Source of the DNA: Helicobacteraceae bacterium
GTDB taxonomy: Bacteria > Campylobacterota > Campylobacteria > Campylobacterales > Sulfurimonadaceae
Direction: 5' to 3'
Assembly (NCBI GenBank): GCA_027081565.1
Contig: JALWKG010000068.1
Location: forward strand, 1 to 6,690
Length of the DNA stretch: 6,690 nucleotides
The position numbers and the translations under genes are program-made. Below, piece by piece: positions 1 through 6,562 of this stretch; position 1 is the stretch's first letter; each line of letters starts with the position of its first letter. Under the pieces are notes generated by a model. That model saw nothing but the letters and a program-made list of their open reading frames with translations, had not been told where the DNA came from and searched no databases.

Positions 1-307
1 GATAAAAGGTTGTACCAAACCAGATGAACTGCGTCACCCGCTCTTGGGAATAGAGCATCAACACAAACAACGTAGCAAAATCACTGACAAAGACTACTCT
101 TGCGATAAGCAAAAATCGTTTTTCATCAGCATTATTAAGCTTGAAGTAGCTGAAATAGAGTATTGCCATTAAAAGAAAATTATTTGCCACCTGAAAATAA
201 TTTGCATTATATGCACGATAAACTGTCATGACAGTAACAATAACAAGAATCAGAGCAATAATTCTTTTAAGTAAAATAACTTTATTGTTCAAAGCTGCCT
301 TGTTCAA
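1..307 (-). CDS. N-terminal part of a multi-pass membrane protein, probably a membrane sensor (partial)
   Basis: The reading frame stays open from a TTG at 307-305 to the left edge, giving about 102 residues, so the C-terminus lies outside the window. The TTG is chosen because GAGGCGG (322-316) sits 8 bases upstream and the frame is closed further up by the stop codon of the kinase gene; the nearby ATG is out of frame and stops at once. The peptide begins LNKAALNNKVILLKR and then shows three hydrophobic stretches (about residues 10-30, 38-55 and 65-85) and the start of a fourth near FIWFGTTFY. Tandem membrane helices of this kind often precede a histidine kinase or GGDEF output domain in Campylobacterota, but no output domain is visible here, so the sensor call is inference. 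The 15-base gap to the upstream kinase implies one operon, and the gene may supply the membrane input that kinase lacks. Confidence 0.6.
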   Translation of the reverse strand, partial: MNKAALNNKVILLKRIIALILVIVTVMTVYRAYNANYFQVANNFLLMAILYFSYFKLNNADEKRFLLIARVVFVSDFATLFVLMLYSQERVTQFIWFGTTFY

Positions 308-322
308 TACATCTACCGCCTC

Positions 323-1936
323 TTATCCTATAAACTTCTGTATGGTGTAAAGCAGTTTCTCATTGTCAAGCGGTTTGCTCAGATACGCATCCATACCCGC
401 ATTCATGAAAAACTCTTTATCACCCTTAAGTGCATTTGCTGTCAGAGATATGATCGGTACGTGCTTGAGGTCACCTTCTCTCTCCAAACGCATGATCTCT
501 TTTGCTGCCGCTACACCGCCTAGTTTTGGCATATTTTCATCCATCAAGATCAGATCATATGTCTGTGTCTTGAACCTTTCGATCGCTTCGAGACCGTCAA
601 CTGCTGTATCGTAGGTCAAACCTGCTTTTTGCAGCAAGATACCAAGAAATAATCGGTTGGCCTTGACATCCTCAACAATAAGAACATGTCCATGAAAGTG
701 TCGTTTGGATGCGATTTCTTCTTCAACCTCTTTTTTCGTCTTGTCACCGATCGCCATCTTTATACTTAATGTAAATGTACTCCCTTTGCCCTCTTCGCTC
801 TCAAGCGTCAACCTGCCACCCAACAGACTCGCTAATTTAGAGCTGATAGCCAAGCCCAGACCCGTACCGCCATACATCCGGCTTGTCGACTCTTCAGCCT
901 GTACAAATGGTTCAAATACATGTTTTTGTTTCTCTGCAGATATACCGATACCACTATCTGCTACTACAACAATCAATGTTCCCTCTTCAAACATCACCTT
1001 ACATGTAATAGAAGCGCCCTCCGGCGTGAACTTGACAGCATTTGAAAGCAGGTTTGAAATGATCTGCTTTATTCGATATACATCTGAAAAAAGACATTCT
1101 GGTATATCTTTTCCATATTCTATATTGAACATAATACCTTTTTGAGCTGCTTTTTCCTGAAAAAGTTCTATGATATCTATGAGATCTTTATAAGGGCAAA
1201 AATTGATAGCTTCTACTACCAGTTTATCACTTTCTATTTTACTGATATCAAGAATATCACTGATGACCTGCAACAAAAGATCCATGGAGCTTTTGATCAC
1301 TTCAAAGTACTTCATACGCTCTTTGTCTTGCTCTTTTTCAGAGAGTAAAGAGATAAAACCGGAAATCGCATTAAGTGGTGTACGGATCTCATGCGACATA
1401 TTTGCCAAGAACTGACTTTTTTGCAGTGAGGCTTGTTCAGCAGCTTCTTTAGCGATACGTAAAGAGTTGTTCATCTCTTCAAGCTTGTTTTGATGTTGGG
1501 AAAGTTTTTCCTGATTCATGAGCGATTTGACAATACGAAAAATAATCTTTTGAAACTGCATTATTTTGATAGGTTTAAGAATAAAGTTCGATACACCCAT
1601 ATCAATCAGCTGTAGAAGATAATCTGACTCATTATGAGCAGATATTATAACAACCTGCTGCTCTTCTCTAAGCTCCAAAATCTGTTCGATCATCTCTATA
1701 CCATTCATGTTTGGCATATTGATATCGGTGATTACAATATCATAATATCTTTTATTATCGGTATGATATTCTTTGTACTGTTGAAGACCTTCTACACCAT
1801 CATTGGCAGTATCAATATGTTTAAAATACTCATGTAACATATCACTGGTACTCTCACGTACCATTTCATTGTCTTCAACATAAAGAACTGTTAACGTTCT
1901 ACCAAAGTCTTCTATGATCTGAAAATTATCATCCAT
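323..1936 (-). CDS. Hybrid response regulator / histidine kinase (REC-HisKA-HATPase-REC)
   Basis: This 537-residue cytoplasmic signalling protein has no membrane segment. An N-terminal receiver (about 15-135) shows acidic pair E21-D22, phospho-acceptor D71 in DINMPNMNG, S99 and K121. A helical, probably coiled-coil linker (about 137-172) follows. The HisKA domain carries H182 in NMSHEIRTPLNAISGF. The ATPase domain has the N box around N299 (NLLSNAVKFTP), G1 box DSGIG (327-331) and G2 box GGTGLGL (356-362). A C-terminal receiver (about 416-536) has E422-D423, D466 in MDENMP, T499 and K521. All catalytic residues for autophosphorylation and phosphotransfer look intact. The ATG at 1936 is supported by AGGTGA upstream. 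With a receiver in place of a sensor, it is probably fed by another kinase or by protein contact, and the membrane protein immediately downstream is the obvious candidate. The output and the signal are unknown. Confidence 0.93.
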   Translation of the reverse strand: MDDNFQIIEDFGRTLTVLYVEDNEMVRESTSDMLHEYFKHIDTANDGVEGLQQYKEYHTDNKRYYDIVITDINMPNMNGIEMIEQILELREEQQVVIISAHNESDYLLQLIDMGVSNFILKPIKIMQFQKIIFRIVKSLMNQEKLSQHQNKLEEMNNSLRIAKEAAEQASLQKSQFLANMSHEIRTPLNAISGFISLLSEKEQDKERMKYFEVIKSSMDLLLQVISDILDISKIESDKLVVEAINFCPYKDLIDIIELFQEKAAQKGIMFNIEYGKDIPECLFSDVYRIKQIISNLLSNAVKFTPEGASITCKVMFEEGTLIVVVADSGIGISAEKQKHVFEPFVQAEESTSRMYGGTGLGLAISSKLASLLGGRLTLESEEGKGSTFTLSIKMAIGDKTKKEVEEEIASKRHFHGHVLIVEDVKANRLFLGILLQKAGLTYDTAVDGLEAIERFKTQTYDLILMDENMPKLGGVAAAKEIMRLEREGDLKHVPIISLTANALKGDKEFFMNAGMDAYLSKPLDNEKLLYTIQKFIG

Positions 1937-1963
1937 GATTTATTCACCTGTTTCTTATACCTT

Positions 1964-1969
1964 ATTATA
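1964..1969 (-). promoter_or_regulatory. Candidate -10 box for the hybrid kinase operon
   Basis: Read on the minus strand, a perfect TATAAT lies 27 bases upstream of the kinase ATG, with AGGTG placed between it and the start. No TTGACA-like -35 box is found at 16-18 bases spacing. That is common for sigma-70 promoters of this phylum, which rely on the -10 box and periodic AT-rich sequence. No mapped start site supports it. Confidence 0.5.
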
Positions 1970-2121
1970 AGACATAAAAGCTGTTTGAATTCTTCACACA
2001 ACAACTCATAGACTGTAGTTAAGGTCATATAGGAGCTAGAAATGTTTCTTCAAGGCTCTGCCAAACCGTATACAAAAACTTAAGTGAATATGGAGTATTC
2101 TTTCTATTTAGATTTGTAATC

Positions 2122-2129
2122 TATATTAT
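2122..2129 (+). promoter_or_regulatory. Candidate -10 region for the hotdog/oxidoreductase operon
   Basis: The stretch TATATTAT contains two overlapping -10-like hexamers (TATATT and TATTAT) about 20 bases before the GTG start. No convincing -35 box is seen. Use of this site would give a very short leader of about 15 bases that still contains the AAAAGGG ribosome site at 2138-2144. The assignment rests on base composition and position only. Confidence 0.35.
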
Positions 2130-2149
2130 AAGTTCTCAAAAGGGTTAAT

Positions 2150-2620
2150 GTGCAAAAAGCAATTCCTATTGACAAAAAATATGTCCATAAAAGTAATGCC
2201 GAAAATGTTCTTATCAGTGATGTAGAACGCCATGATGATCTATTTCACACTTCAATTATTGTTGATACCAAACACCCCTTTTTCTTTGAACACCCACGGG
2301 AACATGTTCCGGGTCTTCTACTGGTCGAAGCAGGACGGCAAAACGCGATGGCCATTGTCCATAAGTACTATGATATCAATTTCGAGCAAGCTTTTTTCAT
2401 CAACGACTTTCAGATGAAATTCACAGGCTTTGCAACCACATCCTTACCACTAAGTATCAAAAGCAAAGTCATCAACAACAACTCTAAGTCCAAAAACTAT
2501 TTGCTGCTTGATTTTGAGATCACTTTTTATCAAGAGGCAAAGCAAGTCGCTTTTTTAAGTGTGACCTTTACTATTGCCAGTCCAAAACTACTTGCAAGAC
2601 TTGAAAGAAGAAAAGGATGA
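2150..2620 (+). CDS. AfsA-like hotdog-fold protein (A-factor biosynthesis family), single domain
   Basis: The 156-residue product carries hallmarks of the AfsA hotdog family: YVHKSNAENVLIS near the N-terminus (11-23) and then HPFFFEHPREHVPGLLLVEA (42-61) followed by GRQ, ending the family signature EAxRQ (E60, R63, Q64). Streptomyces AfsA and ScbA have two such domains in about 300 residues and join a beta-ketoacyl chain to a dihydroxyacetone-phosphate-type acceptor to start gamma-butyrolactone synthesis. This protein has one domain, so its acyl donor and acceptor are unknown. No signal peptide or membrane helix is seen, so it is likely cytoplasmic. GTG is the start: an in-frame TAA lies at 2129-2131, AAAAGGG ends 5 bases upstream, and the ATG two bases earlier is out of frame. 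Its stop overlaps the next gene's ATG (ATGA), implying translational coupling. A different hotdog activity, such as a dehydratase or thioesterase, cannot be excluded. Confidence 0.8.
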   Translation: MQKAIPIDKKYVHKSNAENVLISDVERHDDLFHTSIIVDTKHPFFFEHPREHVPGLLLVEAGRQNAMAIVHKYYDINFEQAFFINDFQMKFTGFATTSLPLSIKSKVINNNSKSKNYLLLDFEITFYQEAKQVAFLSVTFTIASPKLLARLERRKG

Positions 2621-3900
2621 ACAGATATAACATAGCAGTTATCGGCTCAGGCATCAGCGGGTTGGCCACAGCATACGAACTCCATTCCAGAGGGTACAAT
2701 GTTACTGTTTTTGAAAAGGACCTTAGCATTGGCGGTAGACTAGGTACCCAAAAACTGAGAGAAAAAGATGTCAGCCTCGGCGGGAAGAACATAGGTAAAA
2801 AATATGTAGAGTTTAGACGGATGTGTAGAGAACTGCATGAAGATAACTTTGAAAAGTTTGGTTTGAACTCTACCTCTTCAAACACCTCTTTGCGCATTGA
2901 TAAAGACAGGCCCTTTAAAAGTCTTCTGAGCATCTTAAGCAACATACCGTTTTCAGACATCTTGAAAATGCTTCCAATGATACAAGCAATCAAACAAGAT
3001 CGTGAAAATGCCTACTTATCCGGCCCTTACTTCAAAACGCTGAAAAACAAGGATACCCTGCTGAGCGATCTCTTCTCAGAAAAAAGTATACTTGGTATTA
3101 TCAGACCTTTAGTGGTCAGGAACAATGGTGCTGAAGCTAATGAACTTAGCCTTGAGACTTTCGGTACAAACCTGGCCATGGTACTGGATTCATATGAGCA
3201 GTTTACTGATGGCCCGCAGCGTCTATTTGAAAAGCTATCTGACATCATCACTATGAGAGTTAATACGCAAGTATCATCACTCTATGTTAAAGATGGCGTA
3301 AGCAAAGGTGTCATACTGCAAGATGGATCTAAAGAACTTTTTGACAGCATCGTTATTGCAACCACAGCAGATATAGCTTCTCAACTGCTCAAACCGGTAC
3401 ATTCAAAACTATCAAAAGTACTTGAGAAAATCCGCTATAACCCTGTTGGTATCTTAGTGGCAGAGTATCCTGCTGATGTTTTCACTACGGAACAAAGAGC
3501 TTTTATATTTCCCCCCGATCACCACTTGAGCAATGCCGGAGCCTACGGTATGAACGAGCTCAATATTGTAAGATATACCTTTAGTGGAAAAACTTCACAT
3601 GACTTTCTTGCATCGGAGCCGAGTAGCGAGGAACTGCTGAGAATTGCCCAGCAGGAGTTCACTGAGCATACAGGGATAACACTCCCAAAACCACTCAAAG
3701 CAAAGACCGGTACAGTTTTAAGCTCAGGACTATCAGCATATTCAAAAAACCACACCCATACCCTCTCTGAGATCAGAGAAAACCTATCAGAGATCTCTGA
3801 TCTGTACCTGGCGGGAGATTATATTGAGGGTGTGTCCATAGAAGCATGTTATCGTTCTGGTTTAAATGTAGCAAAAGAGATTCAGATCAAAAAAAGTTAA
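2617..3900 (+). CDS. FAD-dependent oxidoreductase (amine oxidase / protoporphyrinogen oxidase / desaturase-like fold)
   Basis: The 427-residue protein starts with a dinucleotide-binding Rossmann motif, IGSGISGLATAYEL, with GxGxxG at 10-15 and the ribose-binding acidic residue E33 in VFEKD. It continues into IGGRLGT (38-44), the GG-R pattern typical of flavin amine oxidases, protoporphyrinogen oxidases and carotenoid desaturases. Near the end, LYLAGDYIEGVSIEACYRSG has the second FAD contact, G400-D401, and the helix that closes the FAD site. The middle (about 85-330) is a poorly conserved substrate domain and does not reveal the substrate. Its ATG lies inside the stop of the hotdog gene, and the purine-rich end of that gene (GAAAGAAGAAAAGG) provides the ribosome site, so the two are co-expressed. 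It probably oxidises, desaturates or reduces the hotdog enzyme's product, which is inference from context. A role in haem or carotenoid synthesis is possible but no such genes are nearby. Confidence 0.82.
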   Translation: MNRYNIAVIGSGISGLATAYELHSRGYNVTVFEKDLSIGGRLGTQKLREKDVSLGGKNIGKKYVEFRRMCRELHEDNFEKFGLNSTSSNTSLRIDKDRPFKSLLSILSNIPFSDILKMLPMIQAIKQDRENAYLSGPYFKTLKNKDTLLSDLFSEKSILGIIRPLVVRNNGAEANELSLETFGTNLAMVLDSYEQFTDGPQRLFEKLSDIITMRVNTQVSSLYVKDGVSKGVILQDGSKELFDSIVIATTADIASQLLKPVHSKLSKVLEKIRYNPVGILVAEYPADVFTTEQRAFIFPPDHHLSNAGAYGMNELNIVRYTFSGKTSHDFLASEPSSEELLRIAQQEFTEHTGITLPKPLKAKTGTVLSSGLSAYSKNHTHTLSEIRENLSEISDLYLAGDYIEGVSIEACYRSGLNVAKEIQIKKS

Positions 3901-3916
3901 TCTGATCTTACAAAAC

Positions 3917-3923
3917 AAGGTGG
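3917..3923 (+). promoter_or_regulatory. Ribosome binding site that decides the start of the GH26-like gene
   Basis: AAGGTGG matches the Shine-Dalgarno consensus AAGGAGG at six of seven positions and lies 11 bases before ATG 3935. The longest open frame would begin at the GTG inside this very motif (3920-3922), which would leave that start without its own ribosome site. The motif therefore argues for ATG 3935 (or 3938). Confidence 0.6.
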
Positions 3924-3934
3924 TACCATTAAAA

Positions 3935-5041
3935 ATGATGAAAAAAGCACCCTGGATCTTAACGCTCTCAAGTCTGCTGTTGCTGACTTCGTGTAGTGAA
4001 GACATCACTAAAAGCACCACAACACAGACACAAAAGCTCTTAGCACCGTCAGGTACTCAGATCTATTTTGGTGCCTTTGCTGACTTTGGCGGTTCCGAAG
4101 ACAACGTCACTGCCCAAAAAGTCAAAGATTTTGAAATACTTGTTGGAAAAAAGATAGCATGGGCATATTTCTCTGACAACTGGTATAACGGCATCACCTA
4201 CCCCAAAGCGGACATCCATGCCATACACAAAAGCGGCAGTGTCCCTTTTGTCCGTCTCATGCCAAGAAGCGATGAGATACAGGGACGTGCCGAAACACAC
4301 TTTTCACTGCAGCATATCATCGACGGAGACTTTGACAGTGCCTTGCGTGCATGGGCTACAGCAGCCATGCAAGACAACATCCCGCTCTTGGTAGATTTTG
4401 CAGTCGAACCCAACGGAGACTGGTTTCAGTGGAGCGGTCTCTTCAACGGTGGATCACAAACAGACGGCTATGGTGACCCTGACTATCCTGATGGACCTGA
4501 ACGCTACCGTGATGCCTATCGCCATATCATCAACCTCTTTAATGCACAGGGGGTCAAACACATCACATGGTTCTTTCATTTCAATTATGCCTCTTTTCCA
4601 GACAGTGCGTGGAACAAACCACACTACTACTATCCGGGGGATGACTATATAGACTGGGTGGGTACCAGTCTGTACGGTGCACAGGAGGTCACTGAAGAGT
4701 GGGATGGTCTGGAGTTTTCCTCACAGTTGGAGATTTACGCTGACGATGCTCAGGCCATCACAGCCATAAAACCTATGGCACTTCTGGAGTTTGGTGTGAC
4801 AGATCATCATCCAGATGGCAACAAAAGTGCTTGGTTCAATGATGCCTTTGACACCATACTCTCCAACCCCTACATCACTTTTTCTGCCATCTCCCCCTGG
4901 CATGAGACATGGGAAAATGAAGATGGTACATTCTCCAGTATCCGACTTGATTCGTCTGCTGAAGTATTAAAAACGTTTAAAGAGCGTATCGCAAATGAAA
5001 GATTTATATCAACACTCACTTTTACAGATAACACTGAATAA
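3935..5041 (+). CDS. GH26-like glycoside hydrolase lipoprotein
   Basis: From ATG 3935 the product is 368 residues. It opens with a lipoprotein signal: MMKK, a hydrophobic core, and lipobox LLTSC with the acylated Cys at residue 20, followed by Ser-Glu and a Ser/Thr/Gln-rich linker. The enzyme should therefore be anchored to a membrane outside the cytoplasm. The rest resembles a GH26 (beta-mannanase family) TIM barrel. FAVEPNGDWFQW corresponds to the acid/base motif, with catalytic Glu 158; ITWFFHFN and YYPGDDYIDWVGTSLYG are typical strand motifs; and MALLEFGV supplies the nucleophile Glu 285. Both catalytic glutamates are present, so activity is likely. GH26 members cleave mannans, xylans or exopolysaccharides, and the actual substrate is unknown. 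The gene begins 34 bases after the oxidoreductase with no clear terminator between, so it may be the third gene of that operon. It could act on the cell's own exopolysaccharide. Confidence 0.78.
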   Translation: MMKKAPWILTLSSLLLLTSCSEDITKSTTTQTQKLLAPSGTQIYFGAFADFGGSEDNVTAQKVKDFEILVGKKIAWAYFSDNWYNGITYPKADIHAIHKSGSVPFVRLMPRSDEIQGRAETHFSLQHIIDGDFDSALRAWATAAMQDNIPLLVDFAVEPNGDWFQWSGLFNGGSQTDGYGDPDYPDGPERYRDAYRHIINLFNAQGVKHITWFFHFNYASFPDSAWNKPHYYYPGDDYIDWVGTSLYGAQEVTEEWDGLEFSSQLEIYADDAQAITAIKPMALLEFGVTDHHPDGNKSAWFNDAFDTILSNPYITFSAISPWHETWENEDGTFSSIRLDSSAEVLKTFKERIANERFISTLTFTDNTE

Positions 5042-5084
5042 AGTATAAAATGTATTAAACTTCAGTATTGTATAAATAAATATA

Positions 5085-5104
5085 TATAGCGCTAAAGCGC
5101 TATA
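5085..5104. repeat. Perfect inverted repeat overlapping the deaminase promoter (operator candidate)
   Basis: TATAGCGCT and AGCGCTATA form 9-base perfect arms around a 2-base AA spacer. The GC-rich core stands out in a very AT-rich intergenic region. The right arm runs into TATAAT at 5101-5106, so a protein bound here would cover the -10 box. There is no T-run after the dyad, which argues against an intrinsic terminator. The regulator is not identifiable from the sequence. Confidence 0.55.
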
Positions 5105-5106
5105 AT
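5101..5106 (+). promoter_or_regulatory. Candidate -10 box giving a leaderless transcript of the deaminase remnant
   Basis: A perfect TATAAT ends 7 bases before ATG 5113, so transcription would be expected to begin at or within a base or two of the A of the start codon. No Shine-Dalgarno sequence is visible between the box and the tandem ATGATG (5113-5118), consistent with leaderless translation. A clear -35 box is absent, and an upstream promoter cannot be ruled out. Confidence 0.45.
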
Positions 5107-5112
5107 CTATGT

Positions 5113-6072
5113 ATGATGAACATTAAAGCAAACTACATTGACCTTCAAAATAGAGAGATATATCCTGCTGTTATAGAGATCAAAGATAAAAAAATCCATG
5201 CTGTCGCTAAAATCAACGAAGTACTCTCTACCTACCTGCTCCCCGGTTTTATCGATGCCCATATCCATATAGAGAGTTCTATGCTGGTACCTTCTGAATT
5301 TGCCAGGATCGCGGTAAGATACGGAACCGTCGCTACAGTGAGTGATCCTCATGAAGTCGCTAATGTATTGGGCGTCAAAGGCGTAGAGTTTATGCTTGAA
5401 AACGCCGAAAAGGTGAACTTTCACTTTAACTTCGGTGTCTCTCCCTGTGTACCTGCCACACTATTTGAGACAAGCGGTGCCACACTTGATGTCGACACTG
5501 TCAAAGAACTGCTGCAAAACCCCAAGCTCAACCACCTCTCAGAAGTGATGGCCTTTCCGAGTGTTCTCAACGATGACCCTGAGATCATGGGCAAGATAGC
5601 CGCAGCAAAAGCCCTGCATCTGCCGATAGACGGTCACGCCCCTTTTCTCAGCGGAGAGGATTTGAAAAAGTATGTCAATGCCGGTATCTCTACAGACCAT
5701 GAAGCCAGCAGTTACGAAGAGGGCAAAGAGAAACTCGAACTGGGGATGAAGATCCTCATACGCGAAGGCTCCGCCGCCAAGAACTACGAGGCCCTTTCTC
5801 CGCTTATAGCAGAGTACCCCGACATGCTGATGCTATGTTCTGAGGACAGACATCCCAACGACCTGCTGCAGGGCCACATAAACACACTGGTCAAACGAAG
5901 TATTGCAAAAGGGTAGGACCTGTTCGATGTGCTCAAGATCGCATGTATCAACTTTATGACCCTCTCATTTATGGCACTCCTCGCCATACCCGAAATCAAA
6001 CTGAGTGATCAAGGGCTTTTTGACGGCAGAGTCTTTCACTTCATCCCTACCTGTGCCAAAGAAGCACATTAG
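5113..6072 (+). pseudogene. ade: Adenine deaminase, disrupted by a nonsense codon and a large internal deletion
   Basis: Adenine deaminase converts adenine to hypoxanthine and ammonia in purine salvage. The first 267 codons are clearly this amidohydrolase: LPGFIDAHIHIESSM (43-57) with H50 and H52 as metal ligands, DPHEVANVLG (78-87), E144 in LSEVMAFP, GHAP with H175, STDHE with H195, and SEDRHPNDLLQGHI (243-256). A TAG at 5914-5916 then falls in KG-stop-DLFDV, where the family usually has Tyr, a change one base from TAT or TAC. Past it the frame stays open to TAG at 6070-6072 and reads DLFDVLKIACIN followed directly by FMTLSFMALLAIPEIKLSD and QGLFDG. The latter is the family's C-terminal motif, so the usual 200-plus residues between these two motifs are absent, with the junction near 5952. 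Total length is about 320 codons against roughly 550-590 for the family. It is almost certainly inactive; a sequencing error alone would not explain both lesions. Confidence 0.85.
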
Positions 6073-6090
6073 AAAGCTAAAATCCTACTC

Positions 6091-6113
6091 AAAAAAAGAG
6101 TGTTTACTACTCT
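6091..6113 (-). terminator. Weak intrinsic terminator after the thioredoxin gene
   Basis: On the minus strand AGAGT and ACTCT form a 5-base stem around a 7-base loop (AGTAAAC), followed by six Ts. The left arm includes the thioredoxin stop region. The stem is short and AT-rich, so termination may be partial. On the plus strand no T-run follows the hairpin, so it serves the thioredoxin better than the deaminase remnant. Confidence 0.45.
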
Positions 6114-6484
6114 GATTTCCCTTCGGCCTGTTGCTTTTCAACTTCTTTACGAACCATGTCCATGTCAAGTTCCTTTACCTGTCTGATGACATCTTTCAAG
6201 CCCTCTTCAGGCATGACACCCGGTTGCTGGAAAACAGCAATGTTCTCTTTTAAGATGATGGTAGTCGGGATAGAACGGATCTGAAAGTGTCCTGCAAGCC
6301 CCTGCTCATCTTCAGTGTTAACTTTTCCAAAGACAATATCCGGATACTCTTCAGATACTTTTTCATAGATTGGGCCAAACTGTTTACAAGGTCCGCACCA
6401 TGGTGCCCAGAAATCGATGATGACAATGCTATTGTTTTCGATAGTCTCATTGAAGTTTGCTTCTGATAATGTTGCTGTTGCCAT
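6107..6484 (-). CDS. trxA: Thioredoxin (WCGPC), with charged C-terminal extension
   Basis: This 125-residue cytoplasmic protein reduces disulfides in target proteins with electrons from thioredoxin reductase. The active site WCGPCK lies at 29-34, preceded by the buried acid D24 in IIDFWAPW. KVNTEDE (54-60) and FQIRSIPTTI with the cis-proline P73 complete the thioredoxin fold. No signal peptide is present. The C-terminus runs about 20 residues past the usual 105-110 residue length as a charged helix rich in Lys, Glu and Gln (about 104-125). The ATG at 6484 is supported by TAGGA 6 bases upstream. It is transcribed divergently from the gene at 6603 and convergently with the deaminase remnant, so it is probably a single-gene unit. 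The symbol rests on the active site, since other thioredoxin paralogues may exist in the genome. Confidence 0.93.
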   Translation of the reverse strand: MATATLSEANFNETIENNSIVIIDFWAPWCGPCKQFGPIYEKVSEEYPDIVFGKVNTEDEQGLAGHFQIRSIPTTIILKENIAVFQQPGVMPEEGLKDVIRQVKELDMDMVRKEVEKQQAEGKSE

Positions 6485-6523
6485 TTTTAATCCTATATGT
6501 TTATATGAATAAAATTATGGCAT

Positions 6524-6529
6524 ATTATA
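6524..6529 (-). promoter_or_regulatory. Candidate -10 box for the thioredoxin gene
   Basis: On the minus strand TATAAT lies 39 bases upstream of the thioredoxin ATG, in a very AT-rich stretch. A second, weaker hexamer, CATAAT, lies at 6514-6519. No clear -35 box is seen for either. Confidence 0.4.
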
Positions 6530-6562
6530 GTTAACATAGAAATAAGTAATACCTAATTTGGT

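Noticed and set aside
705..1145. 146-codon plus-strand open frame opposite the kinase gene
   Set aside because: It is a shadow frame antisense to the well-supported ATPase domain of the kinase.
2148..2223. ATG two bases before the GTG start of the hotdog gene, opening a 25-codon frame
   Set aside because: It is out of frame with the hotdog protein, shows no recognisable motif and stops quickly; the GTG frame carries the AfsA motifs.
2571..2993. 140-codon minus-strand open frame across the hotdog/oxidoreductase junction
   Set aside because: It is antisense to two clearly real genes, has low-complexity Phe/Leu/Ser composition and no family motif.
3880..3910. AGATCA/TGATCT inverted repeat around the end of the oxidoreductase gene as a terminator
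   Set aside because: The stem is only 6 bases with a 13-base loop, overlaps the coding end and has no T-run after it on the plus strand.
5033..5076. ACTGAA/TTCAGT inverted repeat after the GH26-like gene as a terminator
   Set aside because: Six-base arms are about 25 bases apart with no T-run; likely chance in AT-rich DNA.
5971..5985. TGGCAC-like sequence resembling the -24 half of a sigma-54 promoter
   Set aside because: The -12 half does not match TTGC and the site lies inside the coding remnant of the conserved deaminase C-terminal motif.
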